From the NCBI RefSeq assembly GCF_013836145.1, contig NZ_CP057483.1, positions 2,728,001 to 2,792,000 of the forward strand: a DNA stretch of 64,000 nucleotides, read 5' to 3'. Below the pieces are notes generated by a model. It was not told the origin of the DNA, did not search any database, and was given only the letters and a program-made list of their open reading frames with translations. Positions 27,287-35,333 of the stretch are shown here, piece after piece. The position numbers and the translations under genes are program-made. Source of the DNA: Citrobacter sp. RHB25-C09. Lineage in GTDB: Bacteria > Pseudomonadota > Gammaproteobacteria > Enterobacterales > Enterobacteriaceae. Each line of letters opens with the position of its first letter. Within the stretch, counting starts at the first letter, position 1.

Positions 27287-28287
27287 AAGCAGAACGTATT
27301 CTCGGTGCCCTTTATGGGCAGGCGTTAGGGGATGCGATGGGTATGCCGTCAGAATTGTGGCCCAGGACCCGCGTCAAAGCACACTTTGGCTGGATTGACC
27401 GCTTTCTGCCTGGCCCGGAGGAGAATAACGCGGCGTGCTATTTTAACCGCGCTGAGTTTACCGATGACACGTCAATGGCGCTGTGCCTTGCTGATGCGCT
27501 GCTGGCCCGCGACGGCGAGATTGACCCGGATCTGATTGGCCGAAATATCCTCGACTGGGCGTTGCGCTTTGACGCTTTCAACAAGAATGTGCTCGGCCCG
27601 ACCTCAAAAATCGCGCTCAACGCCATTCGCGATGGGGTTCCGGTTGTGGATCTGGAGAATAACGGCGTGACCAACGGCGCGGCGATGCGTGCTTCGCCAT
27701 TAGGCTGCCTGTTACCGGCCTACGATCTCGACGCCTTCATTGATGACGTTGCGTTAGCCTCCAGTCCGACGCATAAATCAGACCTCGCCATCGCCGGGGC
27801 GGTGGTAGTGGCATGGGCGATCTCGCGCGCCATAGACGGTGACCGCTGGGCAGATATTGTTGAATCGCTGCCCGCCATTGCGCTTTATGCCCAACGTAAG
27901 CGGATCACTACCTTCAGCGCCTCACTCTCTGCACGTCTGGAGATGGCACTAAAGATTGTGCGTGATGCCGACGGCGCGGAGTCCACCAGCGAAATGCTTT
28001 ATCAGGTTGTTGGCGCTGGAACCAGCACGCTGGAGTCGGTGGCCTGCGCCATTGCCATGGTGGAACTGGCAGAAACGGACCCCAACCGCTGCGCGATTTT
28101 ATGCGCTAATCTCGGGGGCGATACTGATACCATCGGGGCGATGGCAACGGCAATCTGTGGCGCACTGCAAGGTGTCGGCGCGATCAACCCGCAGTGGAAG
28201 CAGGAGCTGGATGCGGTTAATCAGCTCGACTTCAATCACTACGCCAGCGAACTCGCACGCCTGAGACAGCGACGGGAGGCCCCATGA
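27283..28287 (+). CDS. yegU: YegU, ADP-ribosylglycohydrolase family hydrolase
   Basis: A 334-residue DraG-type hydrolase. The metal-binding signatures are present: DALGDAMG-like (QALGDAMGMPSELW, about 14-27), DDTSMALCLADALL (about 61-74) and GGDTDTIGAMATAICGAL near 270-290. The family removes N- or O-linked ADP-ribose; the substrate of YegU is unknown. It overlaps yegT and yegV by 4 nt each, so the three are expected to work on one compound. Confidence 0.93.
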   Translation: MKAERILGALYGQALGDAMGMPSELWPRTRVKAHFGWIDRFLPGPEENNAACYFNRAEFTDDTSMALCLADALLARDGEIDPDLIGRNILDWALRFDAFNKNVLGPTSKIALNAIRDGVPVVDLENNGVTNGAAMRASPLGCLLPAYDLDAFIDDVALASSPTHKSDLAIAGAVVVAWAISRAIDGDRWADIVESLPAIALYAQRKRITTFSASLSARLEMALKIVRDADGAESTSEMLYQVVGAGTSTLESVACAIAMVELAETDPNRCAILCANLGGDTDTIGAMATAICGALQGVGAINPQWKQELDAVNQLDFNHYASELARLRQRREAP

Positions 28288-29249
28288 ACGCATCTCGCTT
28301 ATCCGAACTGCTTCCCACGTTAGCCACCCATCAGCCACTCACCGTGGTGGGCGCGGCAGTAATTGACGTGATTGCTGACGCATACGCCCTGCCCTGGCGC
28401 GGCTGTGACATTGAGCTGAAGCAGCAGGGTGTTAACGTCGGCGGCTGTGCCCTTAATATTGCCGTGGCGCTTAAGCGTCTGGGGATAGAAGCCAGCAATG
28501 CCCTGCCGCTTGGGCAAGGCGTGTGGGCTGAGATCGTGCGTAATCAGATGGCGAAAGAGGGACTGCACAGCCTGATCGACCACGCAGAAGGCGATAACGG
28601 CTGGTGTCTGGCGCTGGTAGAGCCGGACGGCGAACGAACGTTTATGTCGTTCAGCGGAGTGGAAAATCAGTGGACTGCCGGGTGGCTGGCGCGGTTAACC
28701 ATTCCACGTGGCGGCCTGGTTTATTTCTCTGGCTATCAGCTTGCATCGCCGTGCGGCGAACTCCTGGTAAACTGGCTGGAGGGGCTGGAAGAAATCACGC
28801 CGTTTATCGACTTTGGCCCGCGTATTGGCGACATTCCGATGACGTTGATGACCCGTATTATGGCCCGTCGTCCACTGGTCTCGCTCAATCGCCAGGAGGC
28901 TGAGATCGCCGCCGAACGGTTTAACTTCAGTCAGGAGATAAACATTTTTGGCGCGGAGTGGCTGCAAAAATTTGCCGCTCCGGTGGTGGTTCGCCACGAC
29001 AAGGATGGCGCATGGTACTTCAGCGAGCAGGGAACCGGCTATGTACCAGCCTTCCCGACAACCGTCGTCGATACCATTGGCGCAGGCGACAGCCACGCGG
29101 GGGGCATGCTGGCGGGGCTCTCTTCCGGCTGGTCGCTCGCTGATTCCGTACTGCTTGGTAACGCGGTTGCCTCGTGGGTCGTCAGCCATCGTGGCGGCAA
29201 CTGCGCGCCGTATCGTGAGGAACTACTCCTCGCACACAAAGACGTATAG
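28284..29249 (+). CDS. yegV: YegV, PfkB/ribokinase-family sugar kinase
   Basis: A 321-residue sugar or nucleoside kinase. The N-terminal GG motif region (QQGVNVGGCALNIAVALKRLG) and the C-terminal catalytic signature DTIGAGDSHAGGMLAGL, whose Asp is the general base, are intact. The 3' end overlaps the convergent yegW by 27 nt. Together with YegT (uptake) and YegU (glycosidic cleavage), phosphorylation of a released ribose-like sugar is a reasonable inference. Confidence 0.93.
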   Translation: MNASRLSELLPTLATHQPLTVVGAAVIDVIADAYALPWRGCDIELKQQGVNVGGCALNIAVALKRLGIEASNALPLGQGVWAEIVRNQMAKEGLHSLIDHAEGDNGWCLALVEPDGERTFMSFSGVENQWTAGWLARLTIPRGGLVYFSGYQLASPCGELLVNWLEGLEEITPFIDFGPRIGDIPMTLMTRIMARRPLVSLNRQEAEIAAERFNFSQEINIFGAEWLQKFAAPVVVRHDKDGAWYFSEQGTGYVPAFPTTVVDTIGAGDSHAGGMLAGLSSGWSLADSVLLGNAVASWVVSHRGGNCAPYREELLLAHKDV

Positions 29250-29969
29250 ATCGCTTCGGCAATAGCTGATGCTGTACTCAATTGGCCGCTGCTGTTGATC
29301 GAGCGCCACCTGCTTGATCACCAGCACCGGTACTTTGCTGTCCATCTGGATATGCGACTGAAATTCTGCATCAGGCATTTTGGCGCTCACGCGGGAGCGG
29401 GTTCGCTGCGGATGAATGTGCTGACTGCGAAAATAGTCATATAGCGAGATCCCAATCTCATCGGCATCATGGATCAGATGGGCCGGAACCCAGGACTCTT
29501 CAATCGACACCGCATCGTCATCCACATAACGGATACGTTTGAGTAAAAAGACCTCACTGCCTGCCTCTACGGACAGCTGTTGAGCCACGTCATCCGGGCA
29601 TTTCACCACCCGCTTGTTAACCCAAAGGGTATCTGGCTTTTTACCCCGCAGAACAACCTGCTGAGAAAAACCTCGCGCCTCTTTCAGGGAGTACTCAAAG
29701 ATATTATTGATTTGAGTACCGTAGCCACGCGAGCGGGTCACCACCCCCTCTTCTTCCAGCGCCTGCATCGCCTTTCGCACCGTAATGCGCGAGACGCCTG
29801 TCAACTGACTAAGGTCACGCTCACCGGGTAAGATATTACCATGTGCAAGCTTTCCGCTACGCACAGCGTCCTTCACCGTCTCGGCAAATCTAATATAAAG
29901 CGGCGTATTATCCTTCGCGGCAATACGCTCGTTGAGCTGCGCAATAAGTTGGGTATGCGCTTGTTCCAT
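29223..29969 (-). CDS. yegW: YegW, GntR/HutC-family transcriptional regulator
   Basis: A 248-residue repressor-type protein: an N-terminal winged helix with LPGERDLSQLTGVSRITVRKAMQALEEEGVV and a C-terminal UTRA ligand-binding domain (about 90-245). The start MEQAHTQLIAQLNER is chosen by length and family match; 53 further open codons upstream are not supported. It is convergent with yegTUV and is probably their regulator. An inverted repeat lies just upstream of its start. Confidence 0.94.
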   Translation of the reverse strand: MEQAHTQLIAQLNERIAAKDNTPLYIRFAETVKDAVRSGKLAHGNILPGERDLSQLTGVSRITVRKAMQALEEEGVVTRSRGYGTQINNIFEYSLKEARGFSQQVVLRGKKPDTLWVNKRVVKCPDDVAQQLSVEAGSEVFLLKRIRYVDDDAVSIEESWVPAHLIHDADEIGISLYDYFRSQHIHPQRTRSRVSAKMPDAEFQSHIQMDSKVPVLVIKQVALDQQQRPIEYSISYCRSDLYVFVCEE

Positions 29970-29979
29970 GTACGTTTTC

Positions 29980-30001
29980 CTGACAGCAAGACTCCTGTCA
30001 G
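29980..30001. promoter_or_regulatory. Inverted repeat upstream of yegW
   Basis: CTGACAG (29980-29986) and CTGTCAG (29995-30001) are perfect 7-bp arms separated by 8 nt and end 10 nt before the yegW start on the minus strand. The place is right for autorepression by YegW. Confidence 0.45.
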
Positions 30002-30136
30002 TATATACGCTACCACCCTGCGAGGAAATGGTGGGCGGCGGCGAAATCAGGTTCAATCTGCTATCCCGACTGTACGCCGTTCGTATTCTGCGCCGCCATG
30101 GGGGCTTATGCTCGCTCCCGGTAAACAAATGTCGTT

Positions 30137-31147
30137 TTAGCGGCGGAAAACGCGAAGGCTGAATATAAACCAGGCCATAAACAACGTCAGAAAAATGACC
30201 AAACTCAGGGAGTCCGGGACAGCCAAATGCTCAAAAGCAATGCCGATGACAGCACAACCTAACGCCGTAAATGCCAGCATCGTCAGCGACTGACGACTGC
30301 TCAGACCACACTTCATCAGAATATGATGAACGTGCCCGCGGTCCGGACGGAAAGGGCTATGCCCTTCCCGCAGGCGGCGCAGGGAGACGGCGCACATGTC
30401 AATAAGCGGAACAGCGATAAGCCACAGCGCAGTGACCGGTCTCATCGCCCGCGCTTCACCCTGACTTGCTGATACCAGCAGCCAGATTACCGTAAACCCT
30501 ATCAGCGTACTGCCGGCATCTCCCATAAATACCTTGCGTCCCTTTCCCTGCCAGATGCCCAGGTTAGCAGCCATATAAGGTATCAAAGCCAGGACAAGGG
30601 CAATGCACCATTGCCCCATTTTGAGTTGTCCCTGCCCCTCGTACAACACCGCCAGTGCGCCAAAGGTAATGAATGTGATCGTCCCCAACAGGCCGTCAAT
30701 ACCGTCAATCATATTGAAAGCGTTAATTGATGCCCAGACGGCCAGCAACGTGACCAGAAAGCCGAAGGGTCCCAGCGCAATGGTCATGCCGGGGAGTAAT
30801 TCACCTAATGTTTCCAGCACCACGCCCGCATTCATCATCATCAGCGCCGCCACCCCCTGCCCCAGCACACGCGGCAGAACCGGCAGATTAAACCGATCGT
30901 CAAGAATACCAATCACCATCAGCAACGAAGCGGCTGCCCAAAGTACCGTTTGATGCGCAAACCAGTGAACATTCAGCAACATAAGGATACTCATGCCACA
31001 CCACAGCGATATTCCGCCCACCAGCGGGACGTGGCCTTCATGCTGTTTGCGCAGATCGGGTTTGTCCAGTAATCCGATGATATTGGCAACGTAACGTGAG
31101 AAAACCAGTCCGGCCTTAGCGCTGAATAACACTATCAGATAGATCAT
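30137..31147 (-). CDS. WecA-like undecaprenyl-phosphate sugar-1-phosphate transferase
   Basis: A 336-residue polytopic membrane protein of glycosyltransferase family 4 (WecA/MraY/TagO type), which transfers a sugar phosphate, usually GlcNAc-1-P, to undecaprenyl phosphate. The family landmarks are intact: DDR (83-85), NMIDGIDG (145-152), FMGDAGST (207-214) and HVHH (272-275). It overlaps the wzc-like gene by 4 nt and is last in a four-gene leftward operon. It is clearly related to but distinct from housekeeping WecA and somewhat shorter than the 367 residues remembered for E. coli. It could prime a local exopolysaccharide; no further glycosyltransferases are nearby. Confidence 0.88.
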   Translation of the reverse strand: MIYLIVLFSAKAGLVFSRYVANIIGLLDKPDLRKQHEGHVPLVGGISLWCGMSILMLLNVHWFAHQTVLWAAASLLMVIGILDDRFNLPVLPRVLGQGVAALMMMNAGVVLETLGELLPGMTIALGPFGFLVTLLAVWASINAFNMIDGIDGLLGTITFITFGALAVLYEGQGQLKMGQWCIALVLALIPYMAANLGIWQGKGRKVFMGDAGSTLIGFTVIWLLVSASQGEARAMRPVTALWLIAVPLIDMCAVSLRRLREGHSPFRPDRGHVHHILMKCGLSSRQSLTMLAFTALGCAVIGIAFEHLAVPDSLSLVIFLTLFMAWFIFSLRVFRR

Positions 31148-33345
31148 TTTCCGACTGTCCTGTCCATGCCATAACTGTAGCCATAATCGCTATAGCCGGT
31201 TCTGTAAATATTCGCGGCGCGCCGTATCACATCGTTCAGAATAACGCCGGGCATACTGATGTCCGCCATTTGCAGTCGGCGGGTACAAACCAGCACTTCT
31301 TTAATGCTGGTCACACCAAAACGCGCCACCAGAAGCGTAGAAGCACATTGCCGTCCGACCAGCAGCGCATCGGTCACCGCCAGTACCGGTGGGGTATCAA
31401 CAAGCACAACGTCATAATGCTCGTTCGCCCACGTAATAAGATCCTTAAAACGCTCATGCATTAGCAGTTCCGCGGGGTTGGTCGGCGTTTGACCACGGGT
31501 AAGCACGTCAAAACCACCATCCGTGAAGTGTTGAATAGCTTCCTGAACACACATTTCCCCAGCCAGTATTGACGATAACCCTTCGTCATTATTGAGCATG
31601 AAAATACTGTGCGAGTACCCTCTGCGCATGTCGGCATCAATGAAAAGAACCCGCTTCCCCGCCTGAGCAATAACCGCTGCAAGAGAAGTACTGACCAGCG
31701 TTTTGCCGCAGTCCTGTGTGGCCCCGGTCACCATCAGGACGTTATTGCCTGCTTCCATCATGGAAAAATGCAAACTGGTCCGCAGCCCGCGAATAGCTTC
31801 AACAAAGAGATCCATCGGTCTTTCAAGAGGCAGAAACGGGACATCGTGAGTTTTATGCCTCATCTGCGCGGAAAATAGCTTGCGACGGCGTAAACGCGTT
31901 TTATTCGCCAGCCATGCCGAGCGTGGCAACGTTGCATATACGCCGATCCCCTGATCTTCCAGTTGCTCTGGCGTCTCAATGCCCTTGCGAAACGCGGCGC
32001 GCAGGAGCACAACGCCCACCGAGAGAATAAAACCAAACAGTGTCCCTAGAATGACAATCATCGCCTTTCGGGGTTTGATCATCTCCGGTTGCGTGACGGC
32101 GCCATCAATAATGCGCACGTTGCCTACGGTACTGGATTTCGAAATCGTCAGTTCCTGCTGGCGCGTCAATAACTGAAGGTAAACGGCATGGCCCGTGTCA
32201 ACCTCCCGACTCAGGCGGATGATCTCCTGCTGTGTGGAGGGCATTTCAGTCACCCTTAGAGTCAGGCGATCTTTTTCTTTCTCCAGCGTCTGGCGTTTTT
32301 CAGTTAACGCCCGATAGATGGGGTGATCCTTTTTATAAAGCTGTGATATTTCTGCCTCACGGAAGGTCAGTTCATTAAGCTGTTTATCCGCGTTCACAAT
32401 CTGCTCAAGCACCGATTTTGCTTCCAGATTCAAATCCACGGAATCGCGTTTTTTACGATAGCCGTTGAGACGCTCTTCCGCCTGGTCAAGGTCACGACGC
32501 ACCTGAGGCATTTGGCGCTGTAAAAAAGCGAGGCTCTTCGAATCCTGGGCGGCCTGCCGCTCAATGTTCTGCTGGAGATAATTATTGGCAATACTGTTCA
32601 GCGTCTGTGCGTTCATTTCGCCATCCGGGCCGGTCAACATCAGCGTTAGCATTCCGCTGTCCTTTCCTGACTCTGTGACGGTAAAACGTTTTTTGAGTTG
32701 GTTAATGGCTTCAAGTTCGGAAAGCGTCCTTAAGGAAAAGCGTGCTCCAGGTTCAGCTGTTATCCCTTTGATCTTCAACGATATACCGTTGAGTTCAAGT
32801 CTTTCACCCGTGCGCCCGCGTGCAACATTGCCCTCTTCGTCTTCAATGAGAAAGCCATTGTTCTTTTCGACCGTGAGGATCAGGCGCGCCGACTTGCCAT
32901 TTCGCAGCGGAATGTTCATCCAACTGATATCGAGTTTTCCCGGTTTTTGCCCCGTCACTCGCGCCCAGACTTTACCGATAACCGGGAAATAAACGGGTTG
33001 AATGACGTGATCTAAATGAAGATCGCTCACCGTTTTACCCAGCACTAACCGCGATTGAAGCAGTTGCTTTTCTGCGAAGGTATCCGGCGAAAGCCCCGGG
33101 TTAAGCGACGCCAGATTCTTTAATAGATAGTTTTCCTGTTTTTGTTCAACCTGAACCATGGCATCGGCCTGGTAAATGGGAGTCGTCAATAGCGCATAAC
33201 TCCCGGCAAGCACCGTAAATACCAGGGTAACGCAGAGGATGATTTTCCAGTGGTCAACCATTTCGCCCAACAGGCGCACCAGATCCACCTCTGGGCTCTG
33301 GTGATCGGCGTGCGCATTCTGAGAAGACGTTAATTTTGAAGACAT
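31144..33345 (-). CDS. wzc: Wzc-like polysaccharide co-polymerase / bacterial tyrosine kinase
   Basis: A 733-residue PCP-2a protein. A Wzz-type N-terminal domain has TM1 at about 35-54, a large periplasmic coiled-coil region, and TM2 at about 428-448. The cytosolic BY-kinase domain carries Walker A in GATQDCGKT (about 539-547), Walker A' LFIDADMRR and Walker B-like VVLVDTPPV. The C-terminus ends in a cluster of five tyrosines (714, 718, 721, 723, 725), the autophosphorylation tail. Wzc controls chain export together with Wza and is dephosphorylated by Wzb, both encoded just upstream. The assignment as Wzc versus its paralogue Etk cannot be settled by eye. Confidence 0.9.
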   Translation of the reverse strand: MSSKLTSSQNAHADHQSPEVDLVRLLGEMVDHWKIILCVTLVFTVLAGSYALLTTPIYQADAMVQVEQKQENYLLKNLASLNPGLSPDTFAEKQLLQSRLVLGKTVSDLHLDHVIQPVYFPVIGKVWARVTGQKPGKLDISWMNIPLRNGKSARLILTVEKNNGFLIEDEEGNVARGRTGERLELNGISLKIKGITAEPGARFSLRTLSELEAINQLKKRFTVTESGKDSGMLTLMLTGPDGEMNAQTLNSIANNYLQQNIERQAAQDSKSLAFLQRQMPQVRRDLDQAEERLNGYRKKRDSVDLNLEAKSVLEQIVNADKQLNELTFREAEISQLYKKDHPIYRALTEKRQTLEKEKDRLTLRVTEMPSTQQEIIRLSREVDTGHAVYLQLLTRQQELTISKSSTVGNVRIIDGAVTQPEMIKPRKAMIVILGTLFGFILSVGVVLLRAAFRKGIETPEQLEDQGIGVYATLPRSAWLANKTRLRRRKLFSAQMRHKTHDVPFLPLERPMDLFVEAIRGLRTSLHFSMMEAGNNVLMVTGATQDCGKTLVSTSLAAVIAQAGKRVLFIDADMRRGYSHSIFMLNNDEGLSSILAGEMCVQEAIQHFTDGGFDVLTRGQTPTNPAELLMHERFKDLITWANEHYDVVLVDTPPVLAVTDALLVGRQCASTLLVARFGVTSIKEVLVCTRRLQMADISMPGVILNDVIRRAANIYRTGYSDYGYSYGMDRTVGK

Positions 33346-33361
33346 ACAAATCGGTTCCCTT

Positions 33362-33796
33362 TTACTTGCTCAGTCTCTTAGCCCACTCGAGGCTGGCTTC
33401 GCCAAGCAAGTTGTAAACATGTTCAAATGCATGATGGCTAAACTGAAACGGATCGGGGATTTCCTGGCTTCCCAACCATCGCCCGAATAACAACGTTTTT
33501 CCTCTGACCTCCGGTGCCATACGGGTGATATGCCGAATATGCTCCGGAGCCATAGCCAGAATCAGGTCATAGTGGTTAAACATTTGTCGGGTTAGCGTGC
33601 GGGCAACATGGCCGTCAAGCGAAAGCCCATTCGCAGCGGCAACCCTTTGCGCGCGGATGTCGGCAGGCTTACCAGCCAGACTATGTGTGCCAGCGGAGTC
33701 GATCCGCATTCCCGGCAAGCGTTGACGTAGCAACCGCTCCCCCAGTGGGGAGCGGCAGACATTGCCTGTGCAAATCACCAGAATCGAACTGAACAT
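33362..33796 (-). CDS. wzb: Wzb-like low-molecular-weight protein tyrosine phosphatase
   Basis: A 144-residue phosphatase expected to dephosphorylate the tyrosine tail of the adjacent Wzc. The P-loop CTGNVCRS has nucleophile Cys9 and Arg15; the general-acid Asp is Asp115 in IPDPFQFS. Its start codon shares one base with the wza stop; the wzc-like gene begins 16 nt after it. The length is normal for Wzb/Etp. Confidence 0.92.
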   Translation of the reverse strand: MFSSILVICTGNVCRSPLGERLLRQRLPGMRIDSAGTHSLAGKPADIRAQRVAAANGLSLDGHVARTLTRQMFNHYDLILAMAPEHIRHITRMAPEVRGKTLLFGRWLGSQEIPDPFQFSHHAFEHVYNLLGEASLEWAKRLSK

Positions 33797-34935
33797 TATT
33801 CAGGCCAGGATTTGATAAACCGAACGGTTTCGGTCAGATCGTGGACTCCACTGATCGTCGGAATAAGTTGTGAAATCACGCGATTCCAGCGCGACACAGG
33901 TGCTGTAGTGACATACACAATGTCATACGGTTCCAGTTGAAATTCGGTACCCAGCACCATCGCCGAGGCATCTTTGGCATTGAGCTGATAAATATTGGCG
34001 ATTTTCCCCGCTTTCCGGTTTTTCAGCGCCGAACGGATGACAAAAACCCCCGTTGCATCGGCCATATCCTGATTCAAGCCGCCGGCATTTCCCAACGCTT
34101 CGGCAAGGGTCATGCCACTGCGGTCCATCTTGAGGGTGCTCTGCTTCACCACTTCGCCCATCACGAACACTTTCAGCGCGTCATTACGCGGAACAAACAA
34201 GATATCGCCTGGGTAAAGCAACCTGTTCTGGGTCAGATCGCCATGCTGCATAAGGGCATACAAAGAAACTGGCATATCCTGGCCATTATGCGTCAGGACC
34301 ACGTTGCGCCAGTCCGCATCAGCGGATAACCCGCCTGCCGCATTCACCGCGTCCATCACGGTAAGAGGAATATTTGAAATCGGCTGCTGACCAGACTTTT
34401 GCACTTCACCAGTGACGTAAGCTTTTTGCGAACGGAACGCCGCGACACTCACGTCAACCTGCGGGCTTTCGATGACATTTTCCAGGCGGTCCGTAATGGC
34501 TTCGCGAACCTGAGATACGGTTTTTCCGGCAACCTTAAGTTTCCCCACGTACGGGTAGAAAATCGTTCCATCGGAATTCACCCAGTTTCCGGTATCGCTG
34601 GCACTGCGATATTGTCCCGCAGGTGTGGTTAACTCTGGGTGATCCCAAACGGTAATTGTCAGAATATCACCAGGACCGATTTGATATTCCCAACGTTTCA
34701 ACTGTTCATCCAGCTTCGTGTTAGGCTGAGATTTCATCAGTGCCGGGCGCAGTGAATCTATTAAAGAAGGCGTTATTGAATAAACATCGATCCGCTTATC
34801 AATATCTTCATTATCATTTGGCTGATAAATCATATTTTTTTGCGAAAGACTAAGGTGCTGCCCAGGAAAAAGGACGCACCCTGTCAACTGACTCATAGCA
34901 ATGATCAAAAAAGGGAAAAATATTTTATTTTTCAT
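33796..34935 (-). CDS. wza: Wza-like outer-membrane polysaccharide export lipoprotein
   Basis: A 379-residue lipoprotein, the length of E. coli Wza. The signal peptide ends in a lipobox LTGC with acceptor Cys20. A Poly_export domain (about 85-170, QIGPGDILTITVWDHPELTT) and two SLBB domains (VYVTGEVQKSGQQPI, KVFVMGEVVKQSTLKM) follow, then the C-terminal amphipathic helix that forms the outer-membrane pore. It is first in the operon. The ribosome binding site is weak (no clear purine block before ATATATAAATG), in an AT-rich leader. Confidence 0.92.
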   Translation of the reverse strand: MKNKIFFPFLIIAMSQLTGCVLFPGQHLSLSQKNMIYQPNDNEDIDKRIDVYSITPSLIDSLRPALMKSQPNTKLDEQLKRWEYQIGPGDILTITVWDHPELTTPAGQYRSASDTGNWVNSDGTIFYPYVGKLKVAGKTVSQVREAITDRLENVIESPQVDVSVAAFRSQKAYVTGEVQKSGQQPISNIPLTVMDAVNAAGGLSADADWRNVVLTHNGQDMPVSLYALMQHGDLTQNRLLYPGDILFVPRNDALKVFVMGEVVKQSTLKMDRSGMTLAEALGNAGGLNQDMADATGVFVIRSALKNRKAGKIANIYQLNAKDASAMVLGTEFQLEPYDIVYVTTAPVSRWNRVISQLIPTISGVHDLTETVRFIKSWPE

Positions 34936-34997
34936 TTATATATACTGTTGTGTATGTTCTTTATTTGGTGTTGGAGTTTTGTTGCATTAGCGCGCAT

Positions 34998-35024
34998 GGG
35001 GAAGAGTCAAAATATTGATTCCCC
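34998..35024. promoter_or_regulatory. Inverted repeat enclosing the putative wza -35
   Basis: GGGGAA (34998-35003) and TTCCCC (35019-35024) are perfect arms 15 nt apart, and the candidate TTGACT -35 for wza lies between them. A protein bound here would cover the promoter. Confidence 0.35.
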
Positions 35025-35247
35025 TATTAGTTAACTTAACTGAATTTAATGAGCAAATATATTAATAAAATCCGATATTACCCAGTGATAAAACAGGCAA
35101 CATTGATTAGTTTATTGTATATTAATGATTCGCTTTAACGAATGCGGCGGATAATAATTGCTAAAATCCGCAAAAGCAATTTGTTTGCAAGTACATAGTT
35201 CAATCGTAAGTAATTATTAAAAACAGCTCACATATTAACAAGGATTA

Positions 35248-35270
35248 CTGCCACGTACTTTACATGGCAG
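35248..35270 (-). terminator. Hairpin downstream of thiD
   Basis: CTGCCATGTA and TACGTGGCAG can form a 10-bp stem with one G-U pair and a 3-nt loop, about 65 nt past the thiD stop on the minus strand. The following TAATCCTTG is only weakly T-rich, so termination is probable rather than certain. Confidence 0.45.
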
Positions 35271-35333
35271 CTATATTTCAATTCATTAATTTTTACAATC
35301 AACGACGTAAAGCACATGTTGAAATTATTGACG

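Larger units (their letters stand above)
34936..35333. other. Gene-free AT-rich region between wza and thiD
   Basis: About 400 nt with no credible gene. It holds the putative wza promoter on the minus strand: TTGACT (complement of 35005-35010) with TAATGC/ATGCAA at 15-17 nt. The region is clearly richer in A+T than the flanking thi and yeg genes. No ops/JUMPstart element (GGCGGTAG) was found on the strand of wza. K-12 has yegX near here; no trace of it was seen. Confidence 0.6.

Noticed and set aside
30129..30136. Longer yegW form reaching to 30128
   Set aside because: The 53 extra N-terminal residues are Arg/Pro-rich, lack family similarity and would contain the likely operator; MEQAHTQL at 29969 is the family start.
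35127..35142. ATTCG-N6-CGAAT inverted repeat in the thiD-wza gap
   Set aside because: Short 5-bp arms in AT-rich DNA, far (about 190 nt) from wza; likely by chance.
34936..35333. ops/JUMPstart element for RfaH in the wza leader
   Set aside because: No GGCGGTAG was found on the minus strand in this region; the nearest CTACCACC at the thiD end does not match.
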